From NCBI RefSeq assembly GCF_040219335.1, contig NZ_JAVJSQ010000004.1, positions 186,001 to 250,000 on the forward strand: a stretch of DNA of 64,000 nt. Direction: 5' to 3'. A program made the translations under genes and the position numbers. Each line of letters starts with the position of its first letter. Position 1 is the stretch's first letter. Below, one piece after another: positions 39,558-48,626 of the stretch. The stretch comes from Gimesia sp. (GTDB taxonomy: Bacteria > Planctomycetota > Planctomycetia > Planctomycetales > Planctomycetaceae). A model generated the notes under the pieces. The model was not told where the DNA came from, did no database searches, and saw only the letters and a program-made list of their open reading frames with translations.

Positions 39558-40502
39558 TTATTCCAGGCCCTTCCATTCAGTGGCCTGCTTTTTTGCTGAT
39601 TCAACATCAATCGACAATTGTGTTTTGAGCGCCTCAACATCAGCAAAAGTTTGGACGTCTCTCAGTTTGTGTAGAAATTCTACTCGCAACCCCTGATCGT
39701 AAATCTCTCCTGTAAAACCAATCAAATGGACTTCGACTTTCGCGTCCTGGTTTTGAAAAGTTGGATTGCCTCCCAGATTGATTGCAGCGGGGAAACGTTT
39801 TCCCTCTGTGATGGCAAATCCACTGTAGACACCTTCCCCCGGAATTAATGTCGGCACTCCCGAAAGATTCGCGGTAGGAAAACCAAGCCCCCGTCCTCGG
39901 GCATCCCCATGACCGACTGTCCCCTTAATCTGATAGAGTCGCCCCAGCATCTCTGCTGCCAGGTCTACTTGTCCCGTCTGGATCGCTTTGCGAATTTCCG
40001 AAGAAGAAATCATCCGCTCAGCGCACATGCTGGGTTCAACAACCTTGAAAAACATACCCGCTTCTTCACAGAGAGCCTCCAGCAGCGTCACATCTCCTGC
40101 ACGATCTTTACCAAAATAAAAGTTGGGACCTTCCACGAGCCCTCGAGCATTCAGTTGATCACACAGAATCTGCTGAAAAAACTCCTGTGGACTCAAATTC
40201 AGCAGTTCCCGGCTGGTGGGGTAGGCGATGACACAATCTACGCCCAGTTGTTCCAGAATCGCGGCACGTTCTTCAATTCCCATCAGTTCGGGAGGGGCGT
40301 GTTCGGGGCGGAGCAGGTGAATGGGATGGGGATCAAATGTGAAGACCATCGCCGGCAACTCCCTCTGGCGGGCATGATCGACCAGAGTCTGAATCATCTT
40401 CTGATGACCCCGGTGGACGCCATCAAAATTCCCGATTGAGATCATTCCGCCCCGACAGGCATCGAAACCTTCTGTACCACGTATTAACACCGCTGAACCC
40501 AA
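39558..40502 (-). CDS. ribF: Bifunctional riboflavin kinase / FAD synthetase
   Basis: A 314-residue enzyme that phosphorylates riboflavin to FMN and adenylates it to FAD. The N-terminal nucleotidyltransferase half has ISIGNFDGVHRGHQKMI, TFDPHP and FYFGKDRAGDVTLL. The C-terminal kinase half has GHGDARGRGLGFPTANL and VYSGFA. The N-terminus is read from a TTG; a GTG at codon 5 is an alternative because no good ribosome site is seen. Expected length for the family. Confidence 0.95.
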   Translation of the reverse strand: MGSAVLIRGTEGFDACRGGMISIGNFDGVHRGHQKMIQTLVDHARQRELPAMVFTFDPHPIHLLRPEHAPPELMGIEERAAILEQLGVDCVIAYPTSRELLNLSPQEFFQQILCDQLNARGLVEGPNFYFGKDRAGDVTLLEALCEEAGMFFKVVEPSMCAERMISSSEIRKAIQTGQVDLAAEMLGRLYQIKGTVGHGDARGRGLGFPTANLSGVPTLIPGEGVYSGFAITEGKRFPAAINLGGNPTFQNQDAKVEVHLIGFTGEIYDQGLRVEFLHKLRDVQTFADVEALKTQLSIDVESAKKQATEWKGLE

Positions 40503-40813
40503 TATTTATTTGTCTTTATTTAGTAATTCGCCTGGAGCGGGACAGATCGTCGGAAGTACCCCTTGAATCGACACGAATTCAGAAAATGTAGAGCGATAAG
40601 TACCATCTGCTCCCAAATATTGCTACTATTATGCGTAGGAAAGGTGTTTCCTCGCTCTCCCCGATCTGCGCCAGGTCTGGTTCCACATCTCTGGACCAAC
40701 CTGCATCCGGAGGGTGCTCACCTGTTTTTTCAAGCATGCTTTTGGTATCTCAAAACTCGAGATGATACCATCCAGTAACAGATTCACTTTATTAAATAAC
40801 TGGAGATAACGAA
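40503..40813. other. Divergent intergenic region between ribF and the Gfo/Idh/MocA gene
   Basis: About 310 bases with no supported gene. GGAG at 40801-40804 is the ribosome site for the rightward gene. Promoters for both directions should lie here, but I cannot assign hexamers. Confidence 0.45.
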
Positions 40814-42310
40814 ATGGATCAAAGCCCCATCAATCGTAGAGATTTCCTGAAAACCTCAGGAACCACCGCCGTCGCCGCCAGTGCGATTGCCGGACTGGCC
40901 ACAGCCCCCGCCCTGGGAGCTGGAAACAGTAACGAAGCTATTCGCATCGGATTTATCGGCCCCGGTGGACGCGGTTTTGGTGCTCACGTCAAGAAACTCG
41001 TCCAGTTGAAAAAAGATGGAAAAAACATCGAGCTGGTTGCTGTCGCCGATGTCTATTCCGAACACCGTGACCGGACTGCCAACTACATCAAAAAAGAACT
41101 CGGCAACGATGTCGCGAAATACACTGACTACCGCGACATGATTGAGAAGGAAAAGCTGGATGCCGTCGCGATCGGAACTCCCGACCACTGGCATGCCAAG
41201 CAGACCATCGATTCCATGAATGCCGGCTTGAACGTTTACTGCGAAAAGCCGATGACGAAAAAGGTCGAAGAAGCCCTGGCAGTCGTTGATGCCTGGAAAA
41301 AAACCGGCAAAATCATGCAGGTTGGTGTGCAGTCTACCAGCCTCCCCGTCTGGGATGATGTTCGGGCTCGTCTGCAGGATGGCCAGTTAGGTAAGGTGCT
41401 CCAGTTCCAGACAGAATATTTCCGGAACTCTTCCATGGGACAGTGGCGTTACTACGCACTGAAAAAAGAAATGAACCCCACCAACATCGACTGGAAACTC
41501 TGGTTGGGTGTTGATGACGGTCTGGCCGAGTATCAGCCGTTCGACCGCGCTGTCTATGCACAGTGGCGTCGCTTCTGGCCATTTGGTTCCGGGATGTACA
41601 CCGACCTCTTCGTTCATCGAACCACTTCCATGCTGAAAGCTACCGGACTCCGGTACCCCGGACGCGTCGTTGGTGCAGGGGGGCTGTATCTGGAATACGA
41701 TGGTCGTGACGTACCCGATGTCGCTACTGTTGCTGCCGACTTTAATGAAGGTGTGCAGGGATTGATCAACGCCACCATGTGTAACCAGGAAACCCGGATC
41801 AAACAGATCATCCGCGGACATAATGGTTCCTTCGTATTTGGCAACGGAGAAGGTTTTGATGGGTACGACTTCATCCCTGAACGACCTCAGGTCACCCGAG
41901 ACAGCTCGCTGAAGCAGCAGCGGATTGACGTTGCTCAGATCAAAGACACGACCTACGCTCACTTCAAAAACTGGATTGAAGCGATGGAAGCCAATGATCA
42001 GAGCAAGTGTAACAACCCACCTGATCTGGGTGCAGCTGCGATCGCCGTAGTGAACCTGGGCTCCAACAGCTACCGAAACGGTAAGGTTTACCACTTCGAT
42101 GGCGAGACAGGTCAGATTTCAGATGGAGACGGCAGTTGGGCCAAGAAATGGGAAGCCATGTCCGAAGCGCGGCAGAAACCCAAGCACATCCCCGGCTGGA
42201 AAGCAGGAGATAAGGGTAGCGTTCTGGAAGAGCCCAGCTACATGGCCTTGGCAGGCCCCTGGATCGACGGAAAGCCCCCGAAGAACAATCCCAATAATAA
42301 TGCCGGTTAA
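40814..42310 (+). CDS. Gfo/Idh/MocA family oxidoreductase, Tat-exported
   Basis: A 498-residue NAD(P)-dependent sugar dehydrogenase-like protein. A twin-arginine signal (NRRDFLKTSG) and a hydrophobic stretch send it across the membrane folded. The Rossmann domain starts IRIGFIGPGGRGFG, with the family motif VYCEKPMT near residue 140. The C-terminal sheet domain follows. Exported members of this family are very numerous in planctomycetes and are believed to act on sugars or modified sugars; the substrate is unknown. ATG start with GGAG ten bases upstream. A strong terminator follows. Confidence 0.9.
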   Translation: MDQSPINRRDFLKTSGTTAVAASAIAGLATAPALGAGNSNEAIRIGFIGPGGRGFGAHVKKLVQLKKDGKNIELVAVADVYSEHRDRTANYIKKELGNDVAKYTDYRDMIEKEKLDAVAIGTPDHWHAKQTIDSMNAGLNVYCEKPMTKKVEEALAVVDAWKKTGKIMQVGVQSTSLPVWDDVRARLQDGQLGKVLQFQTEYFRNSSMGQWRYYALKKEMNPTNIDWKLWLGVDDGLAEYQPFDRAVYAQWRRFWPFGSGMYTDLFVHRTTSMLKATGLRYPGRVVGAGGLYLEYDGRDVPDVATVAADFNEGVQGLINATMCNQETRIKQIIRGHNGSFVFGNGEGFDGYDFIPERPQVTRDSSLKQQRIDVAQIKDTTYAHFKNWIEAMEANDQSKCNNPPDLGAAAIAVVNLGSNSYRNGKVYHFDGETGQISDGDGSWAKKWEAMSEARQKPKHIPGWKAGDKGSVLEEPSYMALAGPWIDGKPPKNNPNNNAG

Positions 42311-42330
42311 CACTCCGGTTTTATTTTCTT

Positions 42331-42371
42331 AAATCCCGCGTTCCCTACTCGGAACGCGGGATTTTTTTTAC
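42331..42371 (+). terminator. Terminator of the Gfo/Idh/MocA gene
   Basis: A perfect 14-bp stem (42331-42344 with 42351-42364, six-base loop) is followed by a T-run to 42369. It lies 20 bases after the stop codon. Confidence 0.95.
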
Positions 42372-42434
42372 ACTGAGATTAAGAGTTAACCGACCTCAGA
42401 CTTTGTATTCCTACTGACCAGACTGGAAATCAAG

Positions 42435-43433
42435 ATGAAACAAATTACCTCTCAACTTGTCTGCTGTCTGTTTCTGATCATTTTCACTCAGTTGAATATT
42501 TCTGCCGCTGAGAAGAAAGGTTTCACCTGGAAAGATCACCCGGATCAGAAAGTAGCGGACCTGTACTATAACGGACAACCAGTGCTGCAGTATGTCTACC
42601 CTTTTGATAAATCTACCCCGGAAACATTTCACGACACTTATAAAGTCTTTCACCATGTTTACGGTCCCCAAAGTGGAGCGGTGATTACCAAGGGCCCCGG
42701 TGGGAAGTACACACATCATCGTGGATTATATGTCGGCTGGAATAAAACCAGCTTTGATGGCAAAACACTCGACTTCTGGCACTGTAAAAACGGAGCCCAT
42801 CTACGTCATGACAAGTTCATCTCGATGCAGGGCGGCCCCGATGCGGGGACAATGACTGCGGAGATCCACTGGGAGGATGGCGACGGGAAGCCCGTGATTA
42901 TTGAAACACGCAAAGTAACGGTTACCCCGATCAAGGTTTCCAGCTCTGAAGCACCAGCCTGGCAGATCGACTGGCAAACTATCTTACAAAGTAAACGCGG
43001 CGAAATTACTCTCGACGGTGATCGTCAACATGCCGGTTTCCAGTACCGTGCCGCCCAGCCAGTAGCCGAGTCCAATAATGCGACCTATGTTCGCCCCGAG
43101 GGATCGCCTCAGCAACCGGCTCCCTACCAGGTCTCAGACCGAACCGATCCCGACAAGCATGTGAATCTGGGCTGGCTTGCCATGTCATATGATATTGACG
43201 GCAAGCATTACAATGTGGAGTACATGGAAGATCCGAATGTACCGAAACCATCGCGATATTCCGAGCGCCCCTATGGTCGCTTTGGTGCCTTTTTCGATAC
43301 AAAAATTGATGAAAGACATCCGCTTAAGATGAACTATCGATTGATTGTGAGTGAAGGGAAGACTCCTTCCCAGTCCGAGGTTCAGAAACGTTACGACCAG
43401 TTTGTCTCCTCGTTGAAGAAACAGGACTCCTGA
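42435..43433 (+). CDS. DUF6807 (PmoA-like) secreted protein
   Basis: A 332-residue protein with a signal peptide (residues 1 to about 25, ending ISAAE). The N-terminal half has VLQYVYPFDKSTP and THHRGLYVGWNKTSFDGKTLDFWH, the DUF6807 (methane oxygenase PmoA-annotated) signature, with several conserved histidines. The name PmoA is a database label; I see nothing linking it to methane oxidation. These proteins often accompany exported Gfo/Idh/MocA oxidoreductases, as here. It ends in TGATG overlap with the CoA-binding gene. Confidence 0.85.
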   Translation: MKQITSQLVCCLFLIIFTQLNISAAEKKGFTWKDHPDQKVADLYYNGQPVLQYVYPFDKSTPETFHDTYKVFHHVYGPQSGAVITKGPGGKYTHHRGLYVGWNKTSFDGKTLDFWHCKNGAHLRHDKFISMQGGPDAGTMTAEIHWEDGDGKPVIIETRKVTVTPIKVSSSEAPAWQIDWQTILQSKRGEITLDGDRQHAGFQYRAAQPVAESNNATYVRPEGSPQQPAPYQVSDRTDPDKHVNLGWLAMSYDIDGKHYNVEYMEDPNVPKPSRYSERPYGRFGAFFDTKIDERHPLKMNYRLIVSEGKTPSQSEVQKRYDQFVSSLKKQDS

Positions 43434-43816
43434 TGAGTAAACCGACAGTTGCAATCATTGGTGCCAGCACAGACCGCCAGAAATATGGAAACAAATCGGT
43501 CCGCGCACATTTGAGCCAGGGATACGAAGTTTATCCTATCCATCCCAGTGCAAATGAAATAGAAGGTTTGACCGCCTATCCCAGCCTGCAGGATGTACCT
43601 GCGGAGAATCTGGACCGAATCAGTGTCTATGTGCCACCTTCCGTTGGAATCCAGCTGCTGGAAGAAATCCAACAGAGAGGAGCTAAAGAGGTCTGGTTTA
43701 ATCCGGGAAGCGAAAGCCCTGATCTGCTGGAGCGGGTACGGGAACTTGGATTGAATGTGATTCAGGCATGTAGCATCATCGCCATCGGTGAGTCCCCTGC
43801 GGATCATGCTGACTAA
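43433..43816 (+). CDS. CoA-binding Rossmann protein
   Basis: A 127-residue protein of the short CoA-binding type (related to the N-terminal domain of succinyl-CoA synthetase). It has VAIIGASTDRQKYGNKSVR, the glycine-rich loop, then GYEVYPIHPSANEIEG, VPPSVGIQLLEE and VWFNPGSES. Its ATG overlaps the preceding stop by one base, so the two are co-translated. The CoA-related role is inferred from the family; the partner is unknown. Confidence 0.9.
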   Translation: MSKPTVAIIGASTDRQKYGNKSVRAHLSQGYEVYPIHPSANEIEGLTAYPSLQDVPAENLDRISVYVPPSVGIQLLEEIQQRGAKEVWFNPGSESPDLLERVRELGLNVIQACSIIAIGESPADHAD

Positions 43817-43933
43817 AGCGATCTCAAAATCGCGATTGAGCCTCGCAACTGGTTCGTATAGAATGAGATCAGGCACGCTGCAAAGCGGTCTGAATTGATT
43901 AACCCTCACTCGGTACGCAATGAAGCATCGATC

Positions 43934-44458
43934 ATGAAAAAATGTAAAGTCTGTAACAAGCCGGCTGTCTATCACCTGACTGAGATTCAGAATGGTGAGG
44001 CACAGGCGCTGCATTTCTGTGAAGAACATTTTCAGGAATATATCAGTGGGCAGACATCGCAGGACGAATGGGAACCTCAGGATGATGCGACTCTGATTGA
44101 ACTGAGTTCTCAGGAACTGCAGTTAGATGAAGAGATGGAATGTCCCAATTGCGGAATCACATTTCAGGAATTTCGCAGTGAAGGACGACTCGGCTGCCCG
44201 CATGACTACATCGCCTTTCGAGAACCATTGATTCAATTACTAGAAAACATCCACGGAGAGTGCGTGCACATTGGTAAATTCCCAAAGCGAGCACCTACTT
44301 CCAGTCAGCAGCAGTACAATTTAATCAAACTCCGGCGTGAGTTGACAGCGGCGATTGCAGAAGAAAATTACGAAGCGGCCGCCTCGCTACGAGACGAAAT
44401 TTCCAAGCTGGAGCAGGAAGAACAGGAACAGTCGGAATCGGACACCTCTGCCGAGTAA
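43934..44458 (+). CDS. UVR-motif zinc-finger protein (McsA-like)
   Basis: A 174-residue protein with two zinc clusters: CKVCNKPAVYHL with HFCEEHF, and CPNCGITF with GCPHDY, then a C-terminal UVR motif (LRRELTAAIAEENYEAAASLRDEI). This matches the McsA family that activates the arginine kinase McsB or otherwise regulates Clp proteolysis; the kinase gene is not in the window. The start is ATG at 43934; a TTG at 43895 would add 13 residues with no family support. Confidence 0.88.
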   Translation: MKKCKVCNKPAVYHLTEIQNGEAQALHFCEEHFQEYISGQTSQDEWEPQDDATLIELSSQELQLDEEMECPNCGITFQEFRSEGRLGCPHDYIAFREPLIQLLENIHGECVHIGKFPKRAPTSSQQQYNLIKLRRELTAAIAEENYEAAASLRDEISKLEQEEQEQSESDTSAE

Positions 44459-44593
44459 GCCCTCAGCCCCTGTTTTGATGACTGAAATACTATAAATCTG
44501 GCTGAAACCCCGTAAAGTCACACTTTTTTCAGTCGGTCGATTTGTGTCTCCTCCTTGAAATCGTTAGTATTCCTGCAGATTCGTAATTCAACC

Positions 44594-44675
44594 GGGGATG
44601 TGGTGGAATTGGCAGACACGCTAGATTTAGGATCTAGTGCCGCAAGGCGTGCAGGTTCAAGTCCTGTCATCCCCA
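44594..44675 (+). tRNA. tRNA-Leu (UAG anticodon)
   Basis: An 82-base class II tRNA. The acceptor arms GGGGATG and CATCCCC pair, with A as discriminator. The anticodon stem CTAGA/TCTAG encloses TTTAGGA, so the anticodon is TAG (UAG, reading CUN leucine codons). The variable arm is long (TGCCGCAAGGCGT), and the T-loop reads TTCAAGT. The 3' CCA is not encoded. Confidence 0.98.
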
Positions 44676-44680
44676 CTCAA

Positions 44681-44718
44681 AAGCACTGATGCTCACTGCA
44701 TCGGTGCTTTTTTTTATT
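44681..44718. terminator. Bidirectional terminator after tRNA-Leu
   Basis: A 12-bp stem (44681-44692 with 44698-44709, one G-U pair) is followed by T8 on the plus strand and TTTT on the minus strand. It closes the tRNA gene and the convergent gene ending at 44714. Confidence 0.9.
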
Positions 44719-46762
44719 GCGTCGACTCCAGAATTCGCACTACTTGCGCATAGGTGTCGACTTCGATCAAATCGCCATCATGGATCGTTTTCGTGGCTCT
44801 GCCTGTGCCGATGAGCGTCGGCTTTTTGAGTTCGCGTGCCAGAATCGCTGCATGACAGGCGATGCCGCCATCATCGGTGACAATGGCGCCGCAGGTTTTC
44901 ATGAGCGGAAGCAGGGCAGGGTTGGACTGGATCGAAACCAGCACTTCATCAGCCTGAACCGTAAAACCTTGAGAATCCAGACTCAGAACCACCCGAGCCC
45001 GACCGCGAAAGATTCCCGGCCAGGCGGTCTGCCCGGTCAACTCATTAGAATTTCCCACAGGCAGATTCTGTCGCTGTTTCGCGAGACGAGTCAACAGATA
45101 ACCAGTCTGGGAAACCAGATGAAAGCTCTCCTGTCCATCAAGCAACTGAAAGATGTAGCGTTCTCCGGAATCGACCGACTGCAGGCGCGTTTCCAGCAGT
45201 TCCCTGGTAACGAGCCCCTGTTTCAGTTCGCTCCATAACACCAGATCACAGGCGCGATCTGGCTGTGAAAACCACAGCCTTTCAGCGGTCTGTTTCGCCA
45301 GCGGTTGTAGCAGTTTTCTTTCAATCACCGGATAGAGAGAATGAGAACGAATCTGCTCCGCCAGAGAACGGACTTCAGAATCATCAATCTGATGTAACTC
45401 AATATATGTCAGTAACCAGGCTGGAAAAACAGTTGTATGCTGGGCAACATCGGCGAAAAAATCTTCCAGTTCTGCCAGATTGGCGAACCCACTCACTCCC
45501 TGTTCAATCACGGCCGAGCCCTGTGCATATATTCCCAGTCCGTAACGCAGGATACGAATGATTTCGTCTCGATCATTTTGGAATAGATATCCAATTCGTT
45601 CGAGGAACTCATCAGCCGATTTTTGAGAACTAAACAGATTCATCATACCCGTTTCGTCTTGTATCAGCAGTGCTTCATTGAGATGCGTCCCCAACGTATG
45701 ATCCGCATGCCGGGCATCCATCCAGTAGGGGAGAATCGAAGCAGCCAGCAGGAAAAACGGGCGTCTTACACAAAAATGCCATTCCAGACTTTGATCAAAC
45801 AGACTTTGATCATACTCAGCAGCCAGCGTGGTGATGGGACGTGCCTGAAGGATCTGGAAGTTCCCATTCTCAATGGCCCATTCCGTGTCGATGGGATGTC
45901 CGTAATGATCATGCAGCCGTGCCAGGATCCCGGCATATTCCGTAACCTGTGAGGTACTGATTTTAGGCTGGCTGCCTCGACCATCCAGTTCCTGCCAGAC
46001 GGGCTTCGTATTTCCATCCCCCAGCCAGAGGGCCTCCTTCTGCTCACCAATCAGCGACTCCAGTATCTGAAAAGACTCACGCTCTACGATGAATTGATCT
46101 GGAACAATCCGTCCTGAAACAATCGCCTCCCCCAATCCCAGACAGGCCTCGATTAATTGGATATCCGGTTCCTGAGTTACCGGGTGGACAGAAAAACCAA
46201 TGCCCGAAATTTCGCTGGCCACCATCTGCTGTACGACAACCGCCACCGCGATCTCCCCTGAGGCATAACCGTGAGTCGCTCCATAGGCAAGAGCAGATTC
46301 GCTGAAGAGAGAGAGCCAGCAGTCCCGAATCCGTTTCGTAATTTCGTCTGGGGACACATCCAGCCAGGTTTCCAGTTGGCCGGCCCAGGCACTTGTAGCG
46401 CTGTCCTCGCAGGTGGCGCTGGAGCGTACGGAAACACGTTTTAGCTGCATTTCATCAGTTGCCTGCCTGACAGCCACTTCGAGTGGTTCGGGAAAACAGA
46501 CTTCCTCGAGACAGCTCTGAATTTCGGCGCGCGCCAGGGGCAGGGGCAGTTGATTCGCATTTAGTCTCTGGATGACATCAATCACAGCACGTTTGGGCTC
46601 CCCCTGAAAAAAATATTCTCGAAATGCACAACTGGAGACCACAAAGCCCGGAGGAACCGGGGCCTTAGCCTGAATCAGTTCTCCCAGGGATGCCCCTTTG
46701 CCTCCGGCTTCCGCCACATGGGTCGCATTGATTTCGGATAGTCGATAGATCAGCTGTGGCAT
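44714..46762 (-). CDS. PEP-utilising phosphotransferase (RPH-like, PEP synthase-related)
   Basis: A 682-residue enzyme with an ATP-grasp-like N-terminal half (residues 1 to about 310; GGKGASLGELIQA at 19, SVRSSATCEDSATSAWAGQ, then ENGNFQILQARPITT), a divergent middle part (about 320-585) and a C-terminal phosphohistidine domain with GGIACHAAIL, His637. It lacks the C-terminal PEP-binding barrel of PEP synthase. That three-part layout is the one of rifampin phosphotransferases, so it may phosphorylate a small molecule rather than make PEP; substrate unknown. ATG start behind AGGAG. Confidence 0.8.
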   Translation of the reverse strand: MPQLIYRLSEINATHVAEAGGKGASLGELIQAKAPVPPGFVVSSCAFREYFFQGEPKRAVIDVIQRLNANQLPLPLARAEIQSCLEEVCFPEPLEVAVRQATDEMQLKRVSVRSSATCEDSATSAWAGQLETWLDVSPDEITKRIRDCWLSLFSESALAYGATHGYASGEIAVAVVVQQMVASEISGIGFSVHPVTQEPDIQLIEACLGLGEAIVSGRIVPDQFIVERESFQILESLIGEQKEALWLGDGNTKPVWQELDGRGSQPKISTSQVTEYAGILARLHDHYGHPIDTEWAIENGNFQILQARPITTLAAEYDQSLFDQSLEWHFCVRRPFFLLAASILPYWMDARHADHTLGTHLNEALLIQDETGMMNLFSSQKSADEFLERIGYLFQNDRDEIIRILRYGLGIYAQGSAVIEQGVSGFANLAELEDFFADVAQHTTVFPAWLLTYIELHQIDDSEVRSLAEQIRSHSLYPVIERKLLQPLAKQTAERLWFSQPDRACDLVLWSELKQGLVTRELLETRLQSVDSGERYIFQLLDGQESFHLVSQTGYLLTRLAKQRQNLPVGNSNELTGQTAWPGIFRGRARVVLSLDSQGFTVQADEVLVSIQSNPALLPLMKTCGAIVTDDGGIACHAAILARELKKPTLIGTGRATKTIHDGDLIEVDTYAQVVRILESTQ

Positions 46763-47050
46763 TGCTCTGGTTCTCCTGGATCAGATCATTTTTCAGACCA
46801 AAGCTTACCGAGTTCTCTACTGCCAAGAAATACTATTCATTTACACATATCTCAAAATAATAAAATCCTCATTTCCTGCTGATTTTCAGCAACTGACTAT
46901 AGAGAGTGATCTGTACTTCAAATCCATTTCTACTTATGGTTCCCCCCCTGGACTTGAACTCCCTGGCTGGGATTTGATGCGCCTAACTACGCATCGCAAG
47001 TCTGCCTTACCTTAAACCCTTCTCCTGGTTAGTCAGCAACGGACTGTAAC

Positions 47051-48043
47051 ATGAGATATTTTCTGCTCTTACTTCCACTGCTACTATTTGAGGGGGATGC
47101 AGGTCTTTTTGAGTATCGCACCAAAAACTTCACCGTATACTGTCATGACGCAACACTCGCAGTTCAGGTGGGAGAAGCTGCCGAGCATTATCGCGATCGA
47201 CATGCACGGGAATGGCTCGGGCATCCAATTCCCAACTGGTATGCGCCCTGTCCGATTCGAGTCAATGCAGGAGACTATGCAGGGGGAGGGGCAACGACCT
47301 TCTCCTTCGACCAGGGACAGGTCTTTGGCTGGGATATGCAGGTACAGGGATCTTCCCAGAGCCTGCTGGAGAGTGTTATTCCGCACGAGGTGCTGCACAC
47401 AGTCTTCGCATCACACTTCCGTCGTCCCTTGCCACGCTGGGCAGACGAAGGGGCTGCAACCTATGAGGAAGCAGAAGCAGAGAAACGACCGATCCGTGAA
47501 CTGGCTCGCGAAGTCGTCGGCACCGAACGGCAGATCCCGATTCGGCGGTTGTTGGTCATGCAGAAATATCCCGACAATCTCGGCGGAATCGCTGTCCTGT
47601 ACGCTCAAGGTTTCTATCTGGCAGAATACCTTATCGATCTAGAAGGGAAGCAGGAGTTCGTCCGCTTTCTAGACACAGCTTATCAGACGAACTGGGATAC
47701 CGCTTTTCTTACTCATTATGGTTTCCAAAACCAGGAGGTTGCATACACAGCAGCCTGGCAGAAAAATAATAAGCTCGACCAGCCAATTGCAAGCCGCTAC
47801 GAAGTCAAAATGTTTACTGGTACCAACTGCCGTCAGTGCGAAGAAGATCGCAGGACGATTTTACCTCAACTGCGTGCTCGAGGACTGGTTGTGAAGGTTC
47901 TGGATTATGATCGCAATCTCGAACAGGCACGTCAGGAAAATGTAATCGGACTTCCCACTTATATCATTTATGAAAATGGAAAACGGATCGCCAAACTACG
48001 AGAGAGTCGGGCCCTGAGTTCACTGCTGCAGCGTCGCCATTGA
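47051..48043 (+). CDS. Secreted metalloprotease-like domain fused to a thioredoxin-like domain
   Basis: A 330-residue protein. A hydrophobic N-terminus (residues 1 to about 18) suggests export. A gluzincin-like domain follows with HEVLH (112-116) and downstream Glu133 in WADEGAATYEE, the third ligand position of MA-type zinc peptidases. From about residue 250 a thioredoxin/glutaredoxin-like domain begins: YEVKMFTGTNCRQC (CRQC, 260-263) and GLPTYIIYENGKRI, with the family's cis-proline at 302. I know no standard family with this pairing. Which domain acts on what is unknown. Confidence 0.72.
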   Translation: MRYFLLLLPLLLFEGDAGLFEYRTKNFTVYCHDATLAVQVGEAAEHYRDRHAREWLGHPIPNWYAPCPIRVNAGDYAGGGATTFSFDQGQVFGWDMQVQGSSQSLLESVIPHEVLHTVFASHFRRPLPRWADEGAATYEEAEAEKRPIRELAREVVGTERQIPIRRLLVMQKYPDNLGGIAVLYAQGFYLAEYLIDLEGKQEFVRFLDTAYQTNWDTAFLTHYGFQNQEVAYTAAWQKNNKLDQPIASRYEVKMFTGTNCRQCEEDRRTILPQLRARGLVVKVLDYDRNLEQARQENVIGLPTYIIYENGKRIAKLRESRALSSLLQRRH

Positions 48044-48626
48044 AATTGAGTTTATTCTGGTAGAATCGCATCGTCAGTGAATGGGACTCTTGGAATCAGC
48101 CTTAGTGATTATCGATATGCCTCCGACTATCACTCAATTGCAGGCTTAGCAAATCGCGATCGATTCGACTACCTGTCGAAGCTCAAAGAACAAAGTTCCG
48201 AACATCTATCTCGCGAATCATTTCCAGGAACGCAGTTCAATTCCCCCGACAGCCCTGTTGCCTGGTAACAGGCCGGATGACCACTGATCCAGATGAGCGC
48301 CTGACAGAGAATAGCTGAAGTTCTATCTACCATGTCTTATCAAGATCGATGCATGCAAATGCGTAGAATGTTCAGCGGTTGCAGTCTATTTTTTGAGTCC
48401 TCAAAAAATATGGGCCTGGATCCACAAGATTAATAACATTTCTTAATAAACAATCTTGTTGCTTCTCTTTACTCAACGCATAATGAATTTAGCTATGTGC
48501 ATCATTGATACACACGGCCTTGGTATTCTCGCGAAGAATCAAGCGCTCTGATTGAACGAAATACTAATCACTTCAATTCTCCTGAATTCTATTTCGTTTC
48601 ATCGATTATCTTTGAAAGGCACTCTC
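48044..48626. other. Intergenic region before the DUF1559 gene
   Basis: About 580 bases without a supported gene. A perfect 24-base palindrome sits at 48387-48410. GAAAGG at 48614-48619 serves the DUF1559 start. Otherwise nothing recognised. Confidence 0.5.
48387..48410. promoter_or_regulatory. Perfect AT-rich palindrome
   Basis: Two 11-base arms (TATTTTTTGAG and its complement) are separated by two bases. It lies 217 bases before the DUF1559 start and 340 after the preceding stop. It may be an operator, or a bidirectional terminator remnant; the short loop argues against a simple terminator. Confidence 0.4.

Noticed and set aside
41387-42094. Open frame of 235 codons on the minus strand
   Set aside because: It is antisense to the Gfo/Idh/MocA gene and has no recognised family.
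46937-46995. On the minus strand, TTCAAGT plus GGGGGGAACCA resembles a tRNA 3' end, with a nearby GATGCG/CGCATC stem
   Set aside because: The bases flanking TTCAAGT do not pair as a T-stem, and no acceptor partner or D-arm is found; perhaps a worn remnant or chance.
47088-47642. Second open frame of 184 codons on the plus strand
   Set aside because: Overlaps the metalloprotease/thioredoxin gene in another frame, with no motif or start signal.
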